A stretch of DNA of 64,000 nt, taken from the NCBI GenBank assembly GCA_012798535.1, contig JAAZMZ010000002.1:41080-105079 (forward strand), read 5' to 3'. Under the pieces are notes generated by a model that saw only the letters and a program-made list of their open reading frames with translations, was not told where the DNA came from and did no database searches. Every line of letters begins with the position of its first letter. Positions within the stretch are counted from its first letter, which is position 1. The position numbers and the translations under genes are program-made. Shown piece by piece: positions 35,628 through 46,299 of the stretch. Origin of the DNA: Leptolinea sp. Its GTDB lineage: Bacteria > Chloroflexota > Anaerolineae > Anaerolineales > Anaerolineaceae.

Positions 35628-36917
35628 TTATACCCAGCCGCGTTCCTGGCAGGCCCGGGCTACCCGGTCGATTGCCACCATGTATGCCGCATCTCGCATG
35701 GGAACAGCATTTTTGCGGGCGAATGAACTGACGTCGTAATAGGCCGAAGTCAGGTGAGAATCCAGTTTGCCAAGAACCTCATCCTTGCTCCAGTAATAAT
35801 TCATATTGCTCTGCACCTGTTCAAAATAACTGCACACCACACCGCCGGCGTTTGCCAGAATATCCGGAATGATGCGTATCTCGCGTTCATTCAGCTTGGG
35901 ATCGACACTCAGGTCGGTTGGCCCGTTGGCTGCCTCTGCCAGAATCTTCACCCGCCGGCTGATCTTTTCCACGTTGTCCGGCCTGATCTGATTTTCCATG
36001 GCAGCCGGAACCAGGATATCCACATCCTGTTCTATCCATGCATCTCCCGGCAGCACTTCGCATCCCAGCTCCTGCGCTTTGCTCTTATCGATCTCGCCAA
36101 AAGGATCGGTAATAGCGGCCAGCTTATCAAATTCAATTCCTTCTTTTTTTCGAAAGGCATATGCTGTGTGGTCGATGTGATTCAGGCAGGCCACACAAAT
36201 CACCCTACCGCCCATACGGGTATACAGTTCTACGGCATGACGTCCGACGGTTCCAAAACCCTGCACACTGGCCGTCGTTTTCGATATATCCATCCCCAGT
36301 TCTTTGAGGGCTTCGCGCACGGTAATCATCACACCGAAGCCGGGCGCTTCCTTGCGTCCCTTGGAACCAGACAACCCGACTGGCTTGCCGGTAATATACC
36401 CGGGAGATTTCACTCCCTGGATAGCTTCATATTCATCCAGCATCCAGAGCATATGCTGCGGACCGGTCATGATATCGGGTCCCATCACGTCCCATTCCGG
36501 ACCGGAATTTTGAGCGGTCATGCGGACAAAAGCCCGGCACAGGCGTTCCTGTTCTTTGAGTGTCAGGTTATGAGTATCCACTGCCACACCGCTGCTGCTG
36601 CCCCCCAGCGGCAGGCGGGTGACCGCGCATTTCCAGGTCATCCACATGGAAAGGGCGCGGATGGTATCCACCGTCTCCTGCGGGTGAAAGCGGATTCCGC
36701 CTTTAGTCGGGCCCAGGGCATCGTTGTATTGAACCTTATACCCGCGGAAAATTCGGGTCTCACCGCTATCTAGATATACCGGAAGGCTGAAGTGAAATTC
36801 ACGCCGCGGAAGCCGTAGAAAATCCCGCATGGCCGGCTCCAGGTTTATCTGATCGGCAATGCGGTCGAATTGTTTTTGCGCCGATTCAAAAATGTTATAG
36901 GTTTCTTCCATACCCAT
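35628..36917 (-). CDS. Glu/Leu/Phe/Val dehydrogenase homologue lacking the signature Lys
   Basis: A 429-residue member of the hexameric amino-acid dehydrogenase family. Many blocks are intact: YNDALGPTKGGIRFHP, DEYEAIQG, YITGKPVGLSGSKGR and the nucleotide motif VQGFGTVGRHA near residue 213. The signature PxGGxKGG, whose Lys is a conserved substrate-binding/catalytic residue, reads PLGGSSSGVAVD, so that Lys is replaced by Ser. The catalytic Asp region is DVMGPDIMT instead of the usual DIPAPDxxT. Activity is doubtful; a regulatory partner for the intact GdhA nearby is one possibility. GAGGAG lies 7 bases before ATG 36917. It follows the response regulator by 11 bases. Confidence 0.85.
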   Translation of the reverse strand: MGMEETYNIFESAQKQFDRIADQINLEPAMRDFLRLPRREFHFSLPVYLDSGETRIFRGYKVQYNDALGPTKGGIRFHPQETVDTIRALSMWMTWKCAVTRLPLGGSSSGVAVDTHNLTLKEQERLCRAFVRMTAQNSGPEWDVMGPDIMTGPQHMLWMLDEYEAIQGVKSPGYITGKPVGLSGSKGRKEAPGFGVMITVREALKELGMDISKTTASVQGFGTVGRHAVELYTRMGGRVICVACLNHIDHTAYAFRKKEGIEFDKLAAITDPFGEIDKSKAQELGCEVLPGDAWIEQDVDILVPAAMENQIRPDNVEKISRRVKILAEAANGPTDLSVDPKLNEREIRIIPDILANAGGVVCSYFEQVQSNMNYYWSKDEVLGKLDSHLTSAYYDVSSFARKNAVPMRDAAYMVAIDRVARACQERGWV

Positions 36918-36928
36918 TGTCCGGCTCC

Positions 36929-37639
36929 TCAATCCCCGGCGGGTTCGACCGCCAGCATGTAACCCACTCCAGGTTTACTGATGATCAGTTTCGGGTGCTG
37001 CGGATTCACTTCCAGTTTGCGCCTTAATATATGAACATAAGAACGAAGGTAATCCACTTCGTGGGCATACTTCACTCCCCACACGGTAGTAAGAAGCTGC
37101 TCATGTAGAAGAACCTGCCCCTTATTTTTTGCCAGTTCGAGGATCAGGTTGAATTCAGTTTCAGAAAGGTAGACTTCGTGACCATCGATAACCACCTGCC
37201 GGGCCGGGATGTCGATCTTAAGCAGGCCGCAGACGATTTCGCTCTGGCGGGGCGCGGCAGAATTGCGATCATAGCGATTTAACACCGCCTTGATCCGCGC
37301 CAGAAGGAGTTGAGCATGAACAGGTTTGGTGATGTAGTCATCCGCTCCAGCAGCGAACGCCCGCAGGGCGTCCTCCGGTTCTCCACTGGCTGCCACGAAA
37401 ACGATGGGAACATTGGAAAAATCCCGGATGCGCCGCGCGGTCACAATGCCGTCGATCTCACCTTCCAGTGCTATCTCCAGCATGACCAAATCGGGTTGTT
37501 CACGGGCGGCCGCTTCAACCGCCAGCTCACCGTTGCGCACTGCCTGAACGTGAAAACCGCCATCCGCTAGAATATGGCGCATAAGTACATTATGCTTGGA
37601 ATCGCTATCCGCGATAAGCAGGGTCGGTTTTCTTTTCAT
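36929..37639 (-). CDS. Atypical OmpR/PhoB-type response regulator
   Basis: Residues 1-120 form a receiver domain and about 135-236 a winged-helix DNA-binding domain (YLSETEFNLILELAKNKGQVL, RSYVHILRRKLEVNPQHP, GVGYML). At the site of the phosphorylated Asp the sequence is PDLVMLEIALEG, so Asp is replaced by Glu (codon GAG). The acidic pocket is also altered (ADSDSKH). The switch Lys (YITKPV) is kept. It may act without phosphorylation or be locked in an active-like state. No histidine kinase adjoins it. The start at 37639 fits the family; an upstream extension of the frame is not receiver-like. It heads the operon with the dehydrogenase homologue. Confidence 0.88.
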   Translation of the reverse strand: MKRKPTLLIADSDSKHNVLMRHILADGGFHVQAVRNGELAVEAAAREQPDLVMLEIALEGEIDGIVTARRIRDFSNVPIVFVAASGEPEDALRAFAAGADDYITKPVHAQLLLARIKAVLNRYDRNSAAPRQSEIVCGLLKIDIPARQVVIDGHEVYLSETEFNLILELAKNKGQVLLHEQLLTTVWGVKYAHEVDYLRSYVHILRRKLEVNPQHPKLIISKPGVGYMLAVEPAGD

Positions 37640-37815
37640 TATTCCCGGTAATAAAAAGAAGAAATGAGGCTGGTACCTATAGTATAGTGGTTTTTTAAGA
37701 TTTAGCGGGAAACCGGTTGAATGAGATTGCAGAAACTGACAGAGATTCAGAGAGACAATCTTCTCCAGATGATTGCTTCTCTGCCCGAAACGGTTTCGCG
37801 GTCGGGTTCTCATCT
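37640..37815 (-). other. Gap between gltD and the response regulator
   Basis: No gene. It holds a possible -10 TATACT on the minus strand near 37680. A large imperfect inverted repeat (GAAACCG...CGGTTTC, about 37714-37797) encloses a smaller hairpin. The regulator operon therefore probably has its own promoter. Confidence 0.35.
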
Positions 37816-39303
37816 TCAGATCCAGGTTGAACCCATCAGGTAACGGTCGACCTCACGGGCGGCTTCCCGGCCTTCATGGATCGCCCATACGACCAGGCTC
37901 TGTCCGCGGCGCATGTCACCGGCGGAAAATATTCCCGGGAGACTGGTGCTGAAACTACCAAACTCCGCCTGAACATTGCTACGCGCATCCCGCGCCAGCC
38001 CCAGTTGATCAATCAATTGATCCTCCGGTCCCAGGAATCCCATGGCGATCAACACAAGCTGCGCCGGGTAAGCCTTCTCCGTCCCCGGAATGGCACGTGG
38101 TACACGGCGGCCAGTAGAGTTGGGAATCCATTCCACCTGAACCGTGTGAACCTCCTGCAGATTACCATCCGCATCGCCGGTAAAACCTAAGGTCTGAATA
38201 TCGAAAATCCGTGGATCTTCACCGTAGACGGCCGTAGCTTCCTCCTGACCGTAATCGGTTTTAAATATCTTCGGCCATTCCGGCCAGGGGTTATCCGGCT
38301 GACGTTCAAGAGGCGGTCTGTCCAGGATCTCAAACTGAGTGATACTTCGGCAGCCGTGCCGTAGAGCGGTTCCCACGCAATCCGTGCCGGTATCCCCACC
38401 GCCGATGACGATCACATCTTTCATCCGGGCAGAGATAGTGGACATGCGCCTGTCTTGCAGGGTGCTGCCCAACAGGTTCCGGGTATTCCCGGTCAAGAAT
38501 TCCATGGCAAAATGAACACCTTTTAATCCCCGCCCTTCAACTGGCAGGTCGCGTGGTTTGGTGGCGCCGCAGCACAGAACCGCCGCGTCATATTCCTTTA
38601 GAAGGGTTTCTGCCGGGACATCTTTCCCGACTTCGGTGTTGGTGATGAACGTGATCCCCTCTGCCGTCATAAGATCCACCCGGCGCCGCAGGATCTGTTT
38701 ATCCAGTTTCATATTGGGGATGCCGTACACTAGCAGTCCGCCAATGTGATCGGCGCGTTCGTACACCGTCACCGTGTGACCGGCACGGTTGAGCAGGTCG
38801 GCGCACGCCAATCCGGACGGTCCGGAGCCCACCACGGCTACTTTCTTTCCCGTTCGTACGGCCGGGGGATCCGGCATAATCCAGCCTTCTTTAAATCCCT
38901 TTTCGGCGATGGACAGCTCAATGTTCTTGATGGTCACGGGAGGATTGGAAATCCCCAGAGTACAGGAACCCTCACAGGGAGCGGGACAAACCCTGCCGGT
39001 AAACTCAGGGAAATTATTTGTCCGTAACAACCGCGCGAGAGCTTGCTGCCATAATCCGTGATAAACCAGATCATTCCACTCTGGTATCAGGTTGTTGAGC
39101 GGGCAGCCTGAGGCACTGCCGTTGAAAATCCGCCCGGAATGGCAAAAGGGGGTTCCGCAATCCATACAACGGGCACCCTGGATTTGTAACTTTTCTTCCG
39201 CGAATGGCTTGTGAAATTCCATCCAGTGTAAAATACGTTCTTCCGAAAGCAAATCACGGGGGAGTTCACGCTGATACTCAATAAATCCGGTTGGTTTTCC
39301 CAT
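37816..39303 (-). CDS. gltD: Glutamate synthase small subunit
   Basis: GltD feeds electrons from NAD(P)H through FAD and two 4Fe-4S clusters to GltB. Cluster cysteines are in CMDCGTPFC near residue 47-55, and in CPLNN and CPAPCEGSC near 94-108. The FAD motif is [14 protein letters not shown] near 147, and the NADPH fold contains [11 protein letters not shown] near 290. At 495 residues it has the normal length. ATG 39303 has GGGAG about 9 bases upstream and is the standard MGKPTGF start. It follows gltB by 16 bases, completing a gltBD operon. Confidence 0.96.
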   Translation of the reverse strand: MGKPTGFIEYQRELPRDLLSEERILHWMEFHKPFAEEKLQIQGARCMDCGTPFCHSGRIFNGSASGCPLNNLIPEWNDLVYHGLWQQALARLLRTNNFPEFTGRVCPAPCEGSCTLGISNPPVTIKNIELSIAEKGFKEGWIMPDPPAVRTGKKVAVVGSGPSGLACADLLNRAGHTVTVYERADHIGGLLVYGIPNMKLDKQILRRRVDLMTAEGITFITNTEVGKDVPAETLLKEYDAAVLCCGATKPRDLPVEGRGLKGVHFAMEFLTGNTRNLLGSTLQDRRMSTISARMKDVIVIGGGDTGTDCVGTALRHGCRSITQFEILDRPPLERQPDNPWPEWPKIFKTDYGQEEATAVYGEDPRIFDIQTLGFTGDADGNLQEVHTVQVEWIPNSTGRRVPRAIPGTEKAYPAQLVLIAMGFLGPEDQLIDQLGLARDARSNVQAEFGSFSTSLPGIFSAGDMRRGQSLVVWAIHEGREAAREVDRYLMGSTWI

Positions 39304-39319
39304 GGTGATATCTCCCTTT

Positions 39320-42300
39320 CTAATTTCCGCTGGCCCGAAGCACAGCATGGGTGTTCATCTCAAAAGCCGCCATGACGGCTTCTTCGCCGGTGATTCCGCT
39401 GGCTTCAACCTGGCGGATGGCTTGAAGCATATTTTTGTAATCCCTGGGCATCACCTTAATGAACCGCTGGCAGGTATCATCCCATTTTCTCAGGATGCGT
39501 TCAGCCAGTTTACTTCCGGTCAGGCTAGCATGCCGTTCGATCATCTCTCTGATTTCGGCAATCTCATCCGGGTTTTCCAGGTATTCCAGCTCGACCATTT
39601 CATGGTTGCATTTGCGATTAAAGTCGCCATCCCAGTCAATAACATATGCCGTTCCACCTGACATACCGGCGGCAAAATTCCGGCCGGTGCGGCCAAGCAC
39701 GACCACCTTGCCACCGGTCATGTATTCACAGCCGTGATCACCCACACCTTCCACCACCGCGTTGAGACCGCTGTTGCGTACAGCAAAGCGCTCGCCGGCT
39801 ACTCCGCAGACGTATGCCTCACCCGATGTGGCTCCATAAAATGCCACGTTGCCGACAATGATATTCTCCTCCGGAGCGAAGGGTGAACCCGGTGGCGGAT
39901 AGACGATCACCTTACCGCCGGAAAGTCCTTTACCGATGTAGTCATTGGAATCACCTTCCAGCACCAGAGTGATGCCTTTGGGAATAAAGGCGCCGAAACT
40001 CAGGCCGGCTGAACCATGGAATGTCATCCGGATGGTATCATCGGGAAGCCCTTCAGGCCCATAACGCCGGGTGACTTCACTGCCGACCTGGGTGCCGACC
40101 ACGCGATTGATATTGCGGATCGGTAGATCGATTTCAACATGTTCCCCATTTTCGAGTGCCGGCTTACATAATTCCAAAAGTACTTTTTGATCTAGCGCCT
40201 TTTCAAGCCCGTGATTCTGCTGGATGGAGCAATGGCGTCCGACATCTTCGGGCACATCCGGCATCTGCAGTAATCGAGATAGGTCCAATGTCCTGGCTTT
40301 CCAGTGGCGGATATCCTTCTTTTGTGACAACCTGTCAACCCGGCCGATCATTTCGTCCACCGTGCGGAATCCCAGACGGGCCATCCATTCGCGCATTTCC
40401 CGGGCGATGAAATACATAAAGTTGACCACATGCTGCGGGTCACCCTGGAAATTCTTGCGCAAGTCCGGATTTTGGGTGGCGATACCGGTCGGGCAGGTAT
40501 CTTGATGACAGACGCGCATCATCACGCAGCCCAGAGCTACCAGCGGTGCAGTGGCAAACCCGAATTCCTCCGCGCCCAGCAGAGCGGCCATCACCACGTC
40601 GCGGCCGGTTTTCAACTGGCCGTCAGTCTCTATGACCACCCGGCTGCGCAGGTTGTTCAGTACCAGGGTCTGGTGGGTCTCCGCCACACCCAGTTCCCAG
40701 GGCAAACCGGTATGTTTGATGCTGGATTGCGGCGAAGCGCCGGTGCCGCCATCGTGTCCGCTGATCAGGATCACATCGGCATGCGCCTTGGCCACACCGG
40801 CAGCGATCGTTCCCACCCCCACCTCAGAGACCAGTTTGACATTGATGCGCGCTTGTGGATTGGCATTTTTCAGGTCGGTGATCAATTCTGCCAGATCTTC
40901 GATGGAATAGATATCATGGTGCGGGGGTGGCGAGATCAATCCCACCCCCGGAGTGGAATGACGCGTTTTGGCGATCCATGGATAGACTTTCTTGCCGGGG
41001 AGTTGGCCGCCTTCACCCGGTTTGGCGCCCTGAGCCATCTTGATCTGTAGTTCACGGGCATGCACCAGGTAATTGCTGGTCACGCCAAAACGGGCAGATG
41101 CCACCTGCTTGATGGCACTGTTGCGAGAATCTCCTGATGGATCTGAGAGATACCGTGCCGGGTCTTCACCGCCCTCGCCGGTATTGCTCTTGCCGCCAAT
41201 GCGGTTCATGGCAATGGCCAGCGCTTCGTGGGCTTCTTTACTGATGGAACCATAAGACATGGCGCCTGTTTTGAAACGGCGGACGATCGATTCGACTGGT
41301 TCGACTTCATCCAGCGGAATGGGATCATCGGGAAATTTAAACTCCAGCAAATCCCGCAGGGTTGCCAGTCCATAGACCTGGTTGTTAATCAATGAGGCGT
41401 ACGACTGAAAAGCCGTGTAATCGTTGTTACGCACCGCCTGTTGCAATTTGTAGATAGTCTCAGGGTTGAAGAGATGATGTTCTCCTTCCTGCCGCCACTG
41501 GTATTGGCCGCCTGTTTCCAGGGTGCGGCCGTTCACCGGTCGCTCCGGGAAGGCATGGGCATGCCGCATTCCAGCTTCACGGGCAATCACATCAATGCCT
41601 ACCCCTCCGATTCGAGAAGGGGTGGATGTGAAGTACCGTTCAACAAGACTTTCACTCAAACCGACAGCCTCGAAGATTTGTGAACCGAAGTAACTGGCAA
41701 TAGTCGAGATGCCCATCTTCGAGATCACTTTGACAACACCCTTGACAATCGCTTTTGTGTAGTTGTGCGCTGCGGTGTGATAATCCACACCGGTCAGCAG
41801 TCCCTGATTGATCATTTCTTCGATGCTGGCATACGCCAGGTACGGGTTGATGGCCAGCGTTCCGTAACTGATCAACATGGCGAAGTGGTGCACTTCGCGC
41901 GGCTCGCCGGATTCAACGACCAGGCCGATTTTTGTGCGGGTGCCGTGCCGTAAGAGGTGATGGTGCAATCCGGATACCGCCAGCAGAGCCGGAATGGGCG
42001 CGTGTTCCCTGTCAATGCCGCGGTCCGAAAGGATGATGATATTGGCTTCGTCATTGGCAATGATCGCATCCACACGGGTATATAACTCTTCCAGTGCGCT
42101 TTCCAGGGCGGCGCCGTCATTGGCAGGATCAAATAGGATGGGCAATGTAACCGTGCGAAAATACAGCCGGTTGAGCTGGCGGATCTTTTCAAGCTCTTCA
42201 TTGTCGATGATCGGTGATTTCAGCTTGATCATGCGACAATTTTCCGGCCGCGGTTCCAGCAGATTCTGTTCCGAACCCAGCATGACTTCGGTCGAGGTGA

Positions 42301-43969
42301 CTATCTCTTCGCGGATGGCATCGATTGGTGGATTGGTCACCTGAGCGAAAAGCTGTTTGAAATAATTGTAGAGAAGCTGGGGTTTTTCTGAGAGGACAGC
42401 CAGCGGCGTGTCGTTCCCCATTGAGCCGATTGGTTCCATGGCATTGCGCGCCATCGGAGACAGGATCAGGCGCAGATCTTCATAGGTATAACCAAAAGCG
42501 TGCTGGTACTGGAGGAGTTTTTTTTCACGGTCTTTATCCTCCAATTCCTGACCGATACCGCTGATCGGTGGGGTCGGCGGATCGGGTAGATCTTCCAGGT
42601 CAACCATGAAATCTTTCAGCCATCGGCGGTACGGGCGGGTGGTTGCCACCTCATGCTTGATTTCTTCATCACTGACGATCCGTTTGTCTTCGGTATCGAT
42701 CCACAGCATACGGCCTGGTTCGAGACGCCCCTTCTTGATTATCGACTCGGGTGGCAGGTCCAACACTCCGACTTCAGATGCCAGAATGACCAGATCGTTG
42801 TCGGTCACATAATACCGGGAGGGGCGCAAACCGTTTCGATCAAGGGTGGCGCCGATACTGTTACCATCGGTGAACACCATGGATGCCGGGCCGTCCCACG
42901 GTTCCATAAGCGAACTGTGGTATTCATAGAAAGCCTTTTTCTCCTCGCTCATGGTTTCGTGCCGTGACCAGGGTTCCGGGATCATCATCATGATGGCATG
43001 AGGCAGTGAACGCCCGGTGAGCACCAGTAATTCGAGCACATTGTCGAAAATCGCCGAGTCGGAACCATCCGCATTGATAACAGGCAGAATTTTTGGCATG
43101 TCGCCGCCGAAGAGGGGGCTCTGAAAACTGTACTGTTCGGCGTTTACCAGATTGACGTTGCCGTGCAGGGTATTGATCTCACCGTTGTGTGCCAGATAGC
43201 GGTATGGATGGGCGCGGTCCCAGGAAGGGAAGGTGTTCGTACTAAACCGCGAATGTACCATGGCCAGCGCCGTTTCCATCAACGGATCAGAAAGTTCCGG
43301 ATAGAAATAGCGCACCTGCCTGGAGGTCAGCATACCCTTATAAACCACAGTTTTATACGACAGGCTGCAAATATAGAACTGCCGGCTGCCGGGCAGTCCT
43401 CCATATCGCAGGGCTTTTTCCGCTCGTTTGCGGATGACATACAGTTTGCGTTCAAAAGACATGCGGTCTTTTAAGAAAGGGCCGCGCTCGATGAACACCT
43501 GGCGGACAACGGGTTGGGCAACACGGGCGGTGGCTCCCAGCAGGCTGCCATCAGTTTCCACGGTACGCCAGCCCAGTACATGCTGTCCTTCTTCTTCTAC
43601 GATCTTTTCAAAGGTGGTTTCCATCTGCCGACGGTCCGCATCATCCACCGGCATAAAGAACATACCCACGCCGTAATATCGCGGTCCGGGCAGATCGAAA
43701 CCGGCCGATCGACATTCCCTTTTCAAGAACGCATGAGGAGTCTGGATCAATACACCGGCGCCGTCACCTGTATTGGATTCAGAACCGCTGGCACCGCGGT
43801 GGTACAGATTATCCAGGATGGTCAGGGCATGTGAGAGGATGATATGCGAGGGAGATCCCTTAATATTGACCACAAAACCCGTGCCGCAGGAATCATGTTC
43901 AAAAGAGGGGTCATACAATCCCTGCCGGGATGGATAACTAGTGGTAGGTTGGTTTGTTTTCTCGTTCAT
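39320..43969 (-). CDS. gltB: Glutamate synthase large subunit
   Basis: GltB makes two glutamates from glutamine and 2-oxoglutarate. The N-terminal class II glutaminase has its nucleophile Cys in [14 protein letters not shown] near residue 29; earlier residues form the usual propeptide. The FMN synthase domain contains [10 protein letters not shown] and [12 protein letters not shown]. The 3Fe-4S cysteines are in [17 protein letters not shown] near residue 1150. The C-terminal beta-helix has repeated GG motifs. At 1549 residues it is full length. ATG 43969 is the family start with AGGGA upstream; an in-frame extension to 44026 is open but unlikely. Confidence 0.97.
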   Translation of the reverse strand: MNEKTNQPTTSYPSRQGLYDPSFEHDSCGTGFVVNIKGSPSHIILSHALTILDNLYHRGASGSESNTGDGAGVLIQTPHAFLKRECRSAGFDLPGPRYYGVGMFFMPVDDADRRQMETTFEKIVEEEGQHVLGWRTVETDGSLLGATARVAQPVVRQVFIERGPFLKDRMSFERKLYVIRKRAEKALRYGGLPGSRQFYICSLSYKTVVYKGMLTSRQVRYFYPELSDPLMETALAMVHSRFSTNTFPSWDRAHPYRYLAHNGEINTLHGNVNLVNAEQYSFQSPLFGGDMPKILPVINADGSDSAIFDNVLELLVLTGRSLPHAIMMMIPEPWSRHETMSEEKKAFYEYHSSLMEPWDGPASMVFTDGNSIGATLDRNGLRPSRYYVTDNDLVILASEVGVLDLPPESIIKKGRLEPGRMLWIDTEDKRIVSDEEIKHEVATTRPYRRWLKDFMVDLEDLPDPPTPPISGIGQELEDKDREKKLLQYQHAFGYTYEDLRLILSPMARNAMEPIGSMGNDTPLAVLSEKPQLLYNYFKQLFAQVTNPPIDAIREEIVTSTEVMLGSEQNLLEPRPENCRMIKLKSPIIDNEELEKIRQLNRLYFRTVTLPILFDPANDGAALESALEELYTRVDAIIANDEANIIILSDRGIDREHAPIPALLAVSGLHHHLLRHGTRTKIGLVVESGEPREVHHFAMLISYGTLAINPYLAYASIEEMINQGLLTGVDYHTAAHNYTKAIVKGVVKVISKMGISTIASYFGSQIFEAVGLSESLVERYFTSTPSRIGGVGIDVIAREAGMRHAHAFPERPVNGRTLETGGQYQWRQEGEHHLFNPETIYKLQQAVRNNDYTAFQSYASLINNQVYGLATLRDLLEFKFPDDPIPLDEVEPVESIVRRFKTGAMSYGSISKEAHEALAIAMNRIGGKSNTGEGGEDPARYLSDPSGDSRNSAIKQVASARFGVTSNYLVHARELQIKMAQGAKPGEGGQLPGKKVYPWIAKTRHSTPGVGLISPPPHHDIYSIEDLAELITDLKNANPQARINVKLVSEVGVGTIAAGVAKAHADVILISGHDGGTGASPQSSIKHTGLPWELGVAETHQTLVLNNLRSRVVIETDGQLKTGRDVVMAALLGAEEFGFATAPLVALGCVMMRVCHQDTCPTGIATQNPDLRKNFQGDPQHVVNFMYFIAREMREWMARLGFRTVDEMIGRVDRLSQKKDIRHWKARTLDLSRLLQMPDVPEDVGRHCSIQQNHGLEKALDQKVLLELCKPALENGEHVEIDLPIRNINRVVGTQVGSEVTRRYGPEGLPDDTIRMTFHGSAGLSFGAFIPKGITLVLEGDSNDYIGKGLSGGKVIVYPPPGSPFAPEENIIVGNVAFYGATSGEAYVCGVAGERFAVRNSGLNAVVEGVGDHGCEYMTGGKVVVLGRTGRNFAAGMSGGTAYVIDWDGDFNRKCNHEMVELEYLENPDEIAEIREMIERHASLTGSKLAERILRKWDDTCQRFIKVMPRDYKNMLQAIRQVEASGITGEEAVMAAFEMNTHAVLRASGN

Positions 43970-44015
43970 GGCATATTCCCTGAAAGTGGGTATGGATCGA
44001 TGGCGACTCTTGTAC

Positions 44016-44056
44016 TGTATATACATATAGAGAACTACTACCCTGAGGCGGGTAGT
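44016..44056 (-). promoter_or_regulatory. Palindrome and hairpin in the gltB upstream region
   Basis: TGTATATACA (44016-44025) is a perfect 10-bp palindrome. ACTACCC (44037-44043) pairs with GGGTAGT (44050-44056). Both lie within 90 bases of the gltB start and could be a regulator site and a leader hairpin. Confidence 0.3.
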
Positions 44057-44693
44057 GCCTTAAGGTGACCGGCTCGGTTGTGAAAAACGTCAGTTCAGAG
44101 ACGAAGCGAACCGCAGCCTGCGTAATATCCAGCCGGCACGGCCGGCGAATCCACCGCCACGAAAAACAACTGGATAATTGCTAATTTGATTATGGAGAAA
44201 ACGGGGGATGGTGGCCATAAGGGTTACTCTTGAAAATACGTCCCGGATAAACCCTTGCCGGTTTGGAAACCGGTGGATGGATTATATCGACACCGGATAG
44301 TTCGGGTATTACCCATTTGGGTGATTTTTTCGACACAGAATCCTTGATCTGGAAGCCATATATTTAGGCAATAGTATACGAAAAACAAAAACGATTTTCA
44401 AGAGCGAATTTCTCTTTATTGACATACTATGGATGAAGTTTTATAGAGAAAGGTTGGCGGTATATCAGAGTAATAGGAAACCACAGTATCGTTTCGAGGT
44501 TATTACTTATGGAACATCACCGGTGGTTCAAGATCAGGTATAAAGATACTATCGGGTTTTTAAAAATTCTTGAAAGATTAGAGAATAACTTTTTCTGAAT
44601 TTTGTACGGATAAACCCGGTATAATCAATATCTTCCCAAAGTATTGAGCAATACTCATATCCTTACCATATCAGGTTTCCATCGGAGACTATC
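44057..44693 (+). other. Gene-free region with a strong promoter and structured RNA candidate
   Basis: No protein gene is seen. TTGACA (44419-44424), 17 bases, TATAGA (44442-44447) is a near-perfect promoter reading right, with a start near 44454. Soon after comes a hairpin: AGTAAT (44469-44474) with ATTACT (44502-44507), and AACC with GGTT inside. A second -10, TATAAT, is at 44620-44625. The stretch may be a long leader of the lipid kinase gene or encode a small RNA. Confidence 0.45.
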
Positions 44694-45620
44694 GTGAAAT
44701 ATTTCCTGATTGTGAATCCAATATCCGGACGGGGCCATGGAGAAGAATCAATTCCGGATATCAAAGAACAATTTAGAGAAGCGAACCTGGATTATGTGCT
44801 GAAACGCACAGAATATCCCGGGCACGCACTGAAACTGGCCCGCGAAGCCACCGGTTATGATGTGATCATTGCCGCCGGCGGCGATGGGACAGCCAACGAG
44901 GTTCTCAACGGCATTCTGGAATCCGATCACCGGCACGGATCTCAACCTGCCATGGCGGTGATACCGGTGGGACGGGGTAATGATTTTGCCTACGGTATGG
45001 GTATTCCGGCCGATATTGAGGCAGCCTGTCAGTGCATTACCTCCAACCAGCGCCGCCGGGTGGATGTCGGCCGGGTATACGGAGAGAACTTCCCGAACGG
45101 CCGATATTTTGGCAACGGCGTAGGCGTGGGATTCGATGCGGTTGTTGGATTTGAATCCCTGAAGATGAAATATCTGACCGGTTTCGCGTCGTATATCGCA
45201 GCAGCGATCAAAACCACGGCGTTGTATTTCAAAGCTCCGCGGTTGAAACTGGTGACGGCTGACGGCGAGCATGAAGGCCAGTACCTTATGGTGTCCATTA
45301 TGAACGGCATCCGCATGGGCGGCGGTTTTTATATGGCACCGGAAAGCCAGCCGACTGACAGCCACTTTGACCTGTGTGTAGTTAATCAGGTGAAACGCCG
45401 TGAACTGGTGCCTCTCATTGGAAAATTCACCAAAGGCACGCAGAAAGGCGACCCCGCCGTTGAGTTCCTCCACACCGACCGATTGGAAATCCACGCGTTG
45501 GAGGGCAGTATCCCGGCGCACGCCGACGGCGAGACAGTTTGTGAAAAAGGCACTTCCATCCGCATCGAATTGCATCCTTCCATACTGGAAATGGTCTATC
45601 AGCCGGGATTGAGAAACTGA
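44694..45620 (+). CDS. Diacylglycerol kinase-family lipid kinase
   Basis: A 308-residue soluble lipid kinase of the DagK/YegS group. It starts with LIVNPISGRGHGEE and has the nucleotide motif AAGGDGTANEVLNGI near residue 60. PVGRGNDFAYGMG follows, and late blocks GGGFYMAPES and HADGET complete the fold. Members phosphorylate diacylglycerol, undecaprenol or sphingoid lipids; the exact lipid is unknown. The start is GTG 44694 with GGAG 8 bases upstream. plsC begins 1 base after its stop, so the pair probably works in phospholipid synthesis or recycling: kinase makes phosphatidate, acyltransferase makes it from lysophosphatidate. Confidence 0.92.
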   Translation: MKYFLIVNPISGRGHGEESIPDIKEQFREANLDYVLKRTEYPGHALKLAREATGYDVIIAAGGDGTANEVLNGILESDHRHGSQPAMAVIPVGRGNDFAYGMGIPADIEAACQCITSNQRRRVDVGRVYGENFPNGRYFGNGVGVGFDAVVGFESLKMKYLTGFASYIAAAIKTTALYFKAPRLKLVTADGEHEGQYLMVSIMNGIRMGGGFYMAPESQPTDSHFDLCVVNQVKRRELVPLIGKFTKGTQKGDPAVEFLHTDRLEIHALEGSIPAHADGETVCEKGTSIRIELHPSILEMVYQPGLRN

Positions 45621-45621
45621 A

Positions 45622-46290
45622 ATGACCGTCGCCGGTATTGTAAACTTCACCATCAGGGGCATCACCCGCACCATTTGCGAGGTGGATGATTCAGAGCTGT
45701 CGCGTATTCCCACACACGGCCCGTTGATCCTCATCGGCAACCACGTGAATTTCCTTGACGCACCCATACTGATCACCCACCTGGCTCCCCGCTCTGTCGT
45801 TCCGCTGGTCAAACGCGAAACCTGGGATAACCCGGCGCTGGGGCTGCTTTTCAGCACCTGGAAATCCATTCCCATCCGCCGCGGCGAGGTGGATATGACC
45901 GCCTTCCGTGAATCTCTGCGCGTGCTGCAGGACGGCCACATGCTGGCCATCGCACCCGAAGGGACGCGCAGCGGAACAGGCATTCTGCAAAAAGGCCAGA
46001 CCGGTATGGTACCGCTGGCAGTTAAATCCGGTGCGCCCATCCTGCCCGTAGCCTACTTTGGTGCCGAAAAATTCTGGAAGAATATTCGCGGATTGAACCG
46101 CACGCCCTTCACCATCCGGGTGGGGCGCAAATTCCATATCAAAAAGCTGGATGGCATTCCCTCCAGAGAAGAACGCGAATGGATCACCACCGAGATCATG
46201 TACCAGGTGGCCGCGCTTCTGCCGCCGGCGTACCGGGGTTATTACGCGGATATGAGCCGGGCGACGGAAGAGTATCTGGAATTCAAATAG
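45622..46290 (+). CDS. plsC: 1-acyl-glycerol-3-phosphate acyltransferase
   Basis: A 222-residue PlsC-family acyltransferase. The catalytic motif NHVNFLDAP is near residue 40 (His and Asp of HX4D). The glycerophosphate-binding motif APEGTRS lies near 112, and PVAYFGAEKF follows. The enzyme acylates the 2-position of lysophosphatidate at the membrane. It begins one base after the lipid kinase stop, so the two are co-translated. It converges with nrdG, whose stop lies 9 bases away. Confidence 0.92.
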   Translation: MTVAGIVNFTIRGITRTICEVDDSELSRIPTHGPLILIGNHVNFLDAPILITHLAPRSVVPLVKRETWDNPALGLLFSTWKSIPIRRGEVDMTAFRESLRVLQDGHMLAIAPEGTRSGTGILQKGQTGMVPLAVKSGAPILPVAYFGAEKFWKNIRGLNRTPFTIRVGRKFHIKKLDGIPSREEREWITTEIMYQVAALLPPAYRGYYADMSRATEEYLEFK

Positions 46291-46299
46291 CGTTCCTAG

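Noticed and set aside
35754..36773. Long open frame (339 codons) on the plus strand
   Set aside because: It lies opposite the dehydrogenase homologue, has no ribosome site and gives His/Phe-rich sequence with no family features. The minus-strand gene fully explains the region.
39320..44026. Longer gltB start at 44026
   Set aside because: The extra 19 codons run into the leader palindrome and lack a ribosome site. ATG 43969 matches the family start and has AGGGA upstream.
44748..46040. Long open frame (430 codons) on the minus strand
   Set aside because: It is antisense to the lipid kinase and plsC, has no recognisable start signals, and both sense genes have clear catalytic motifs.
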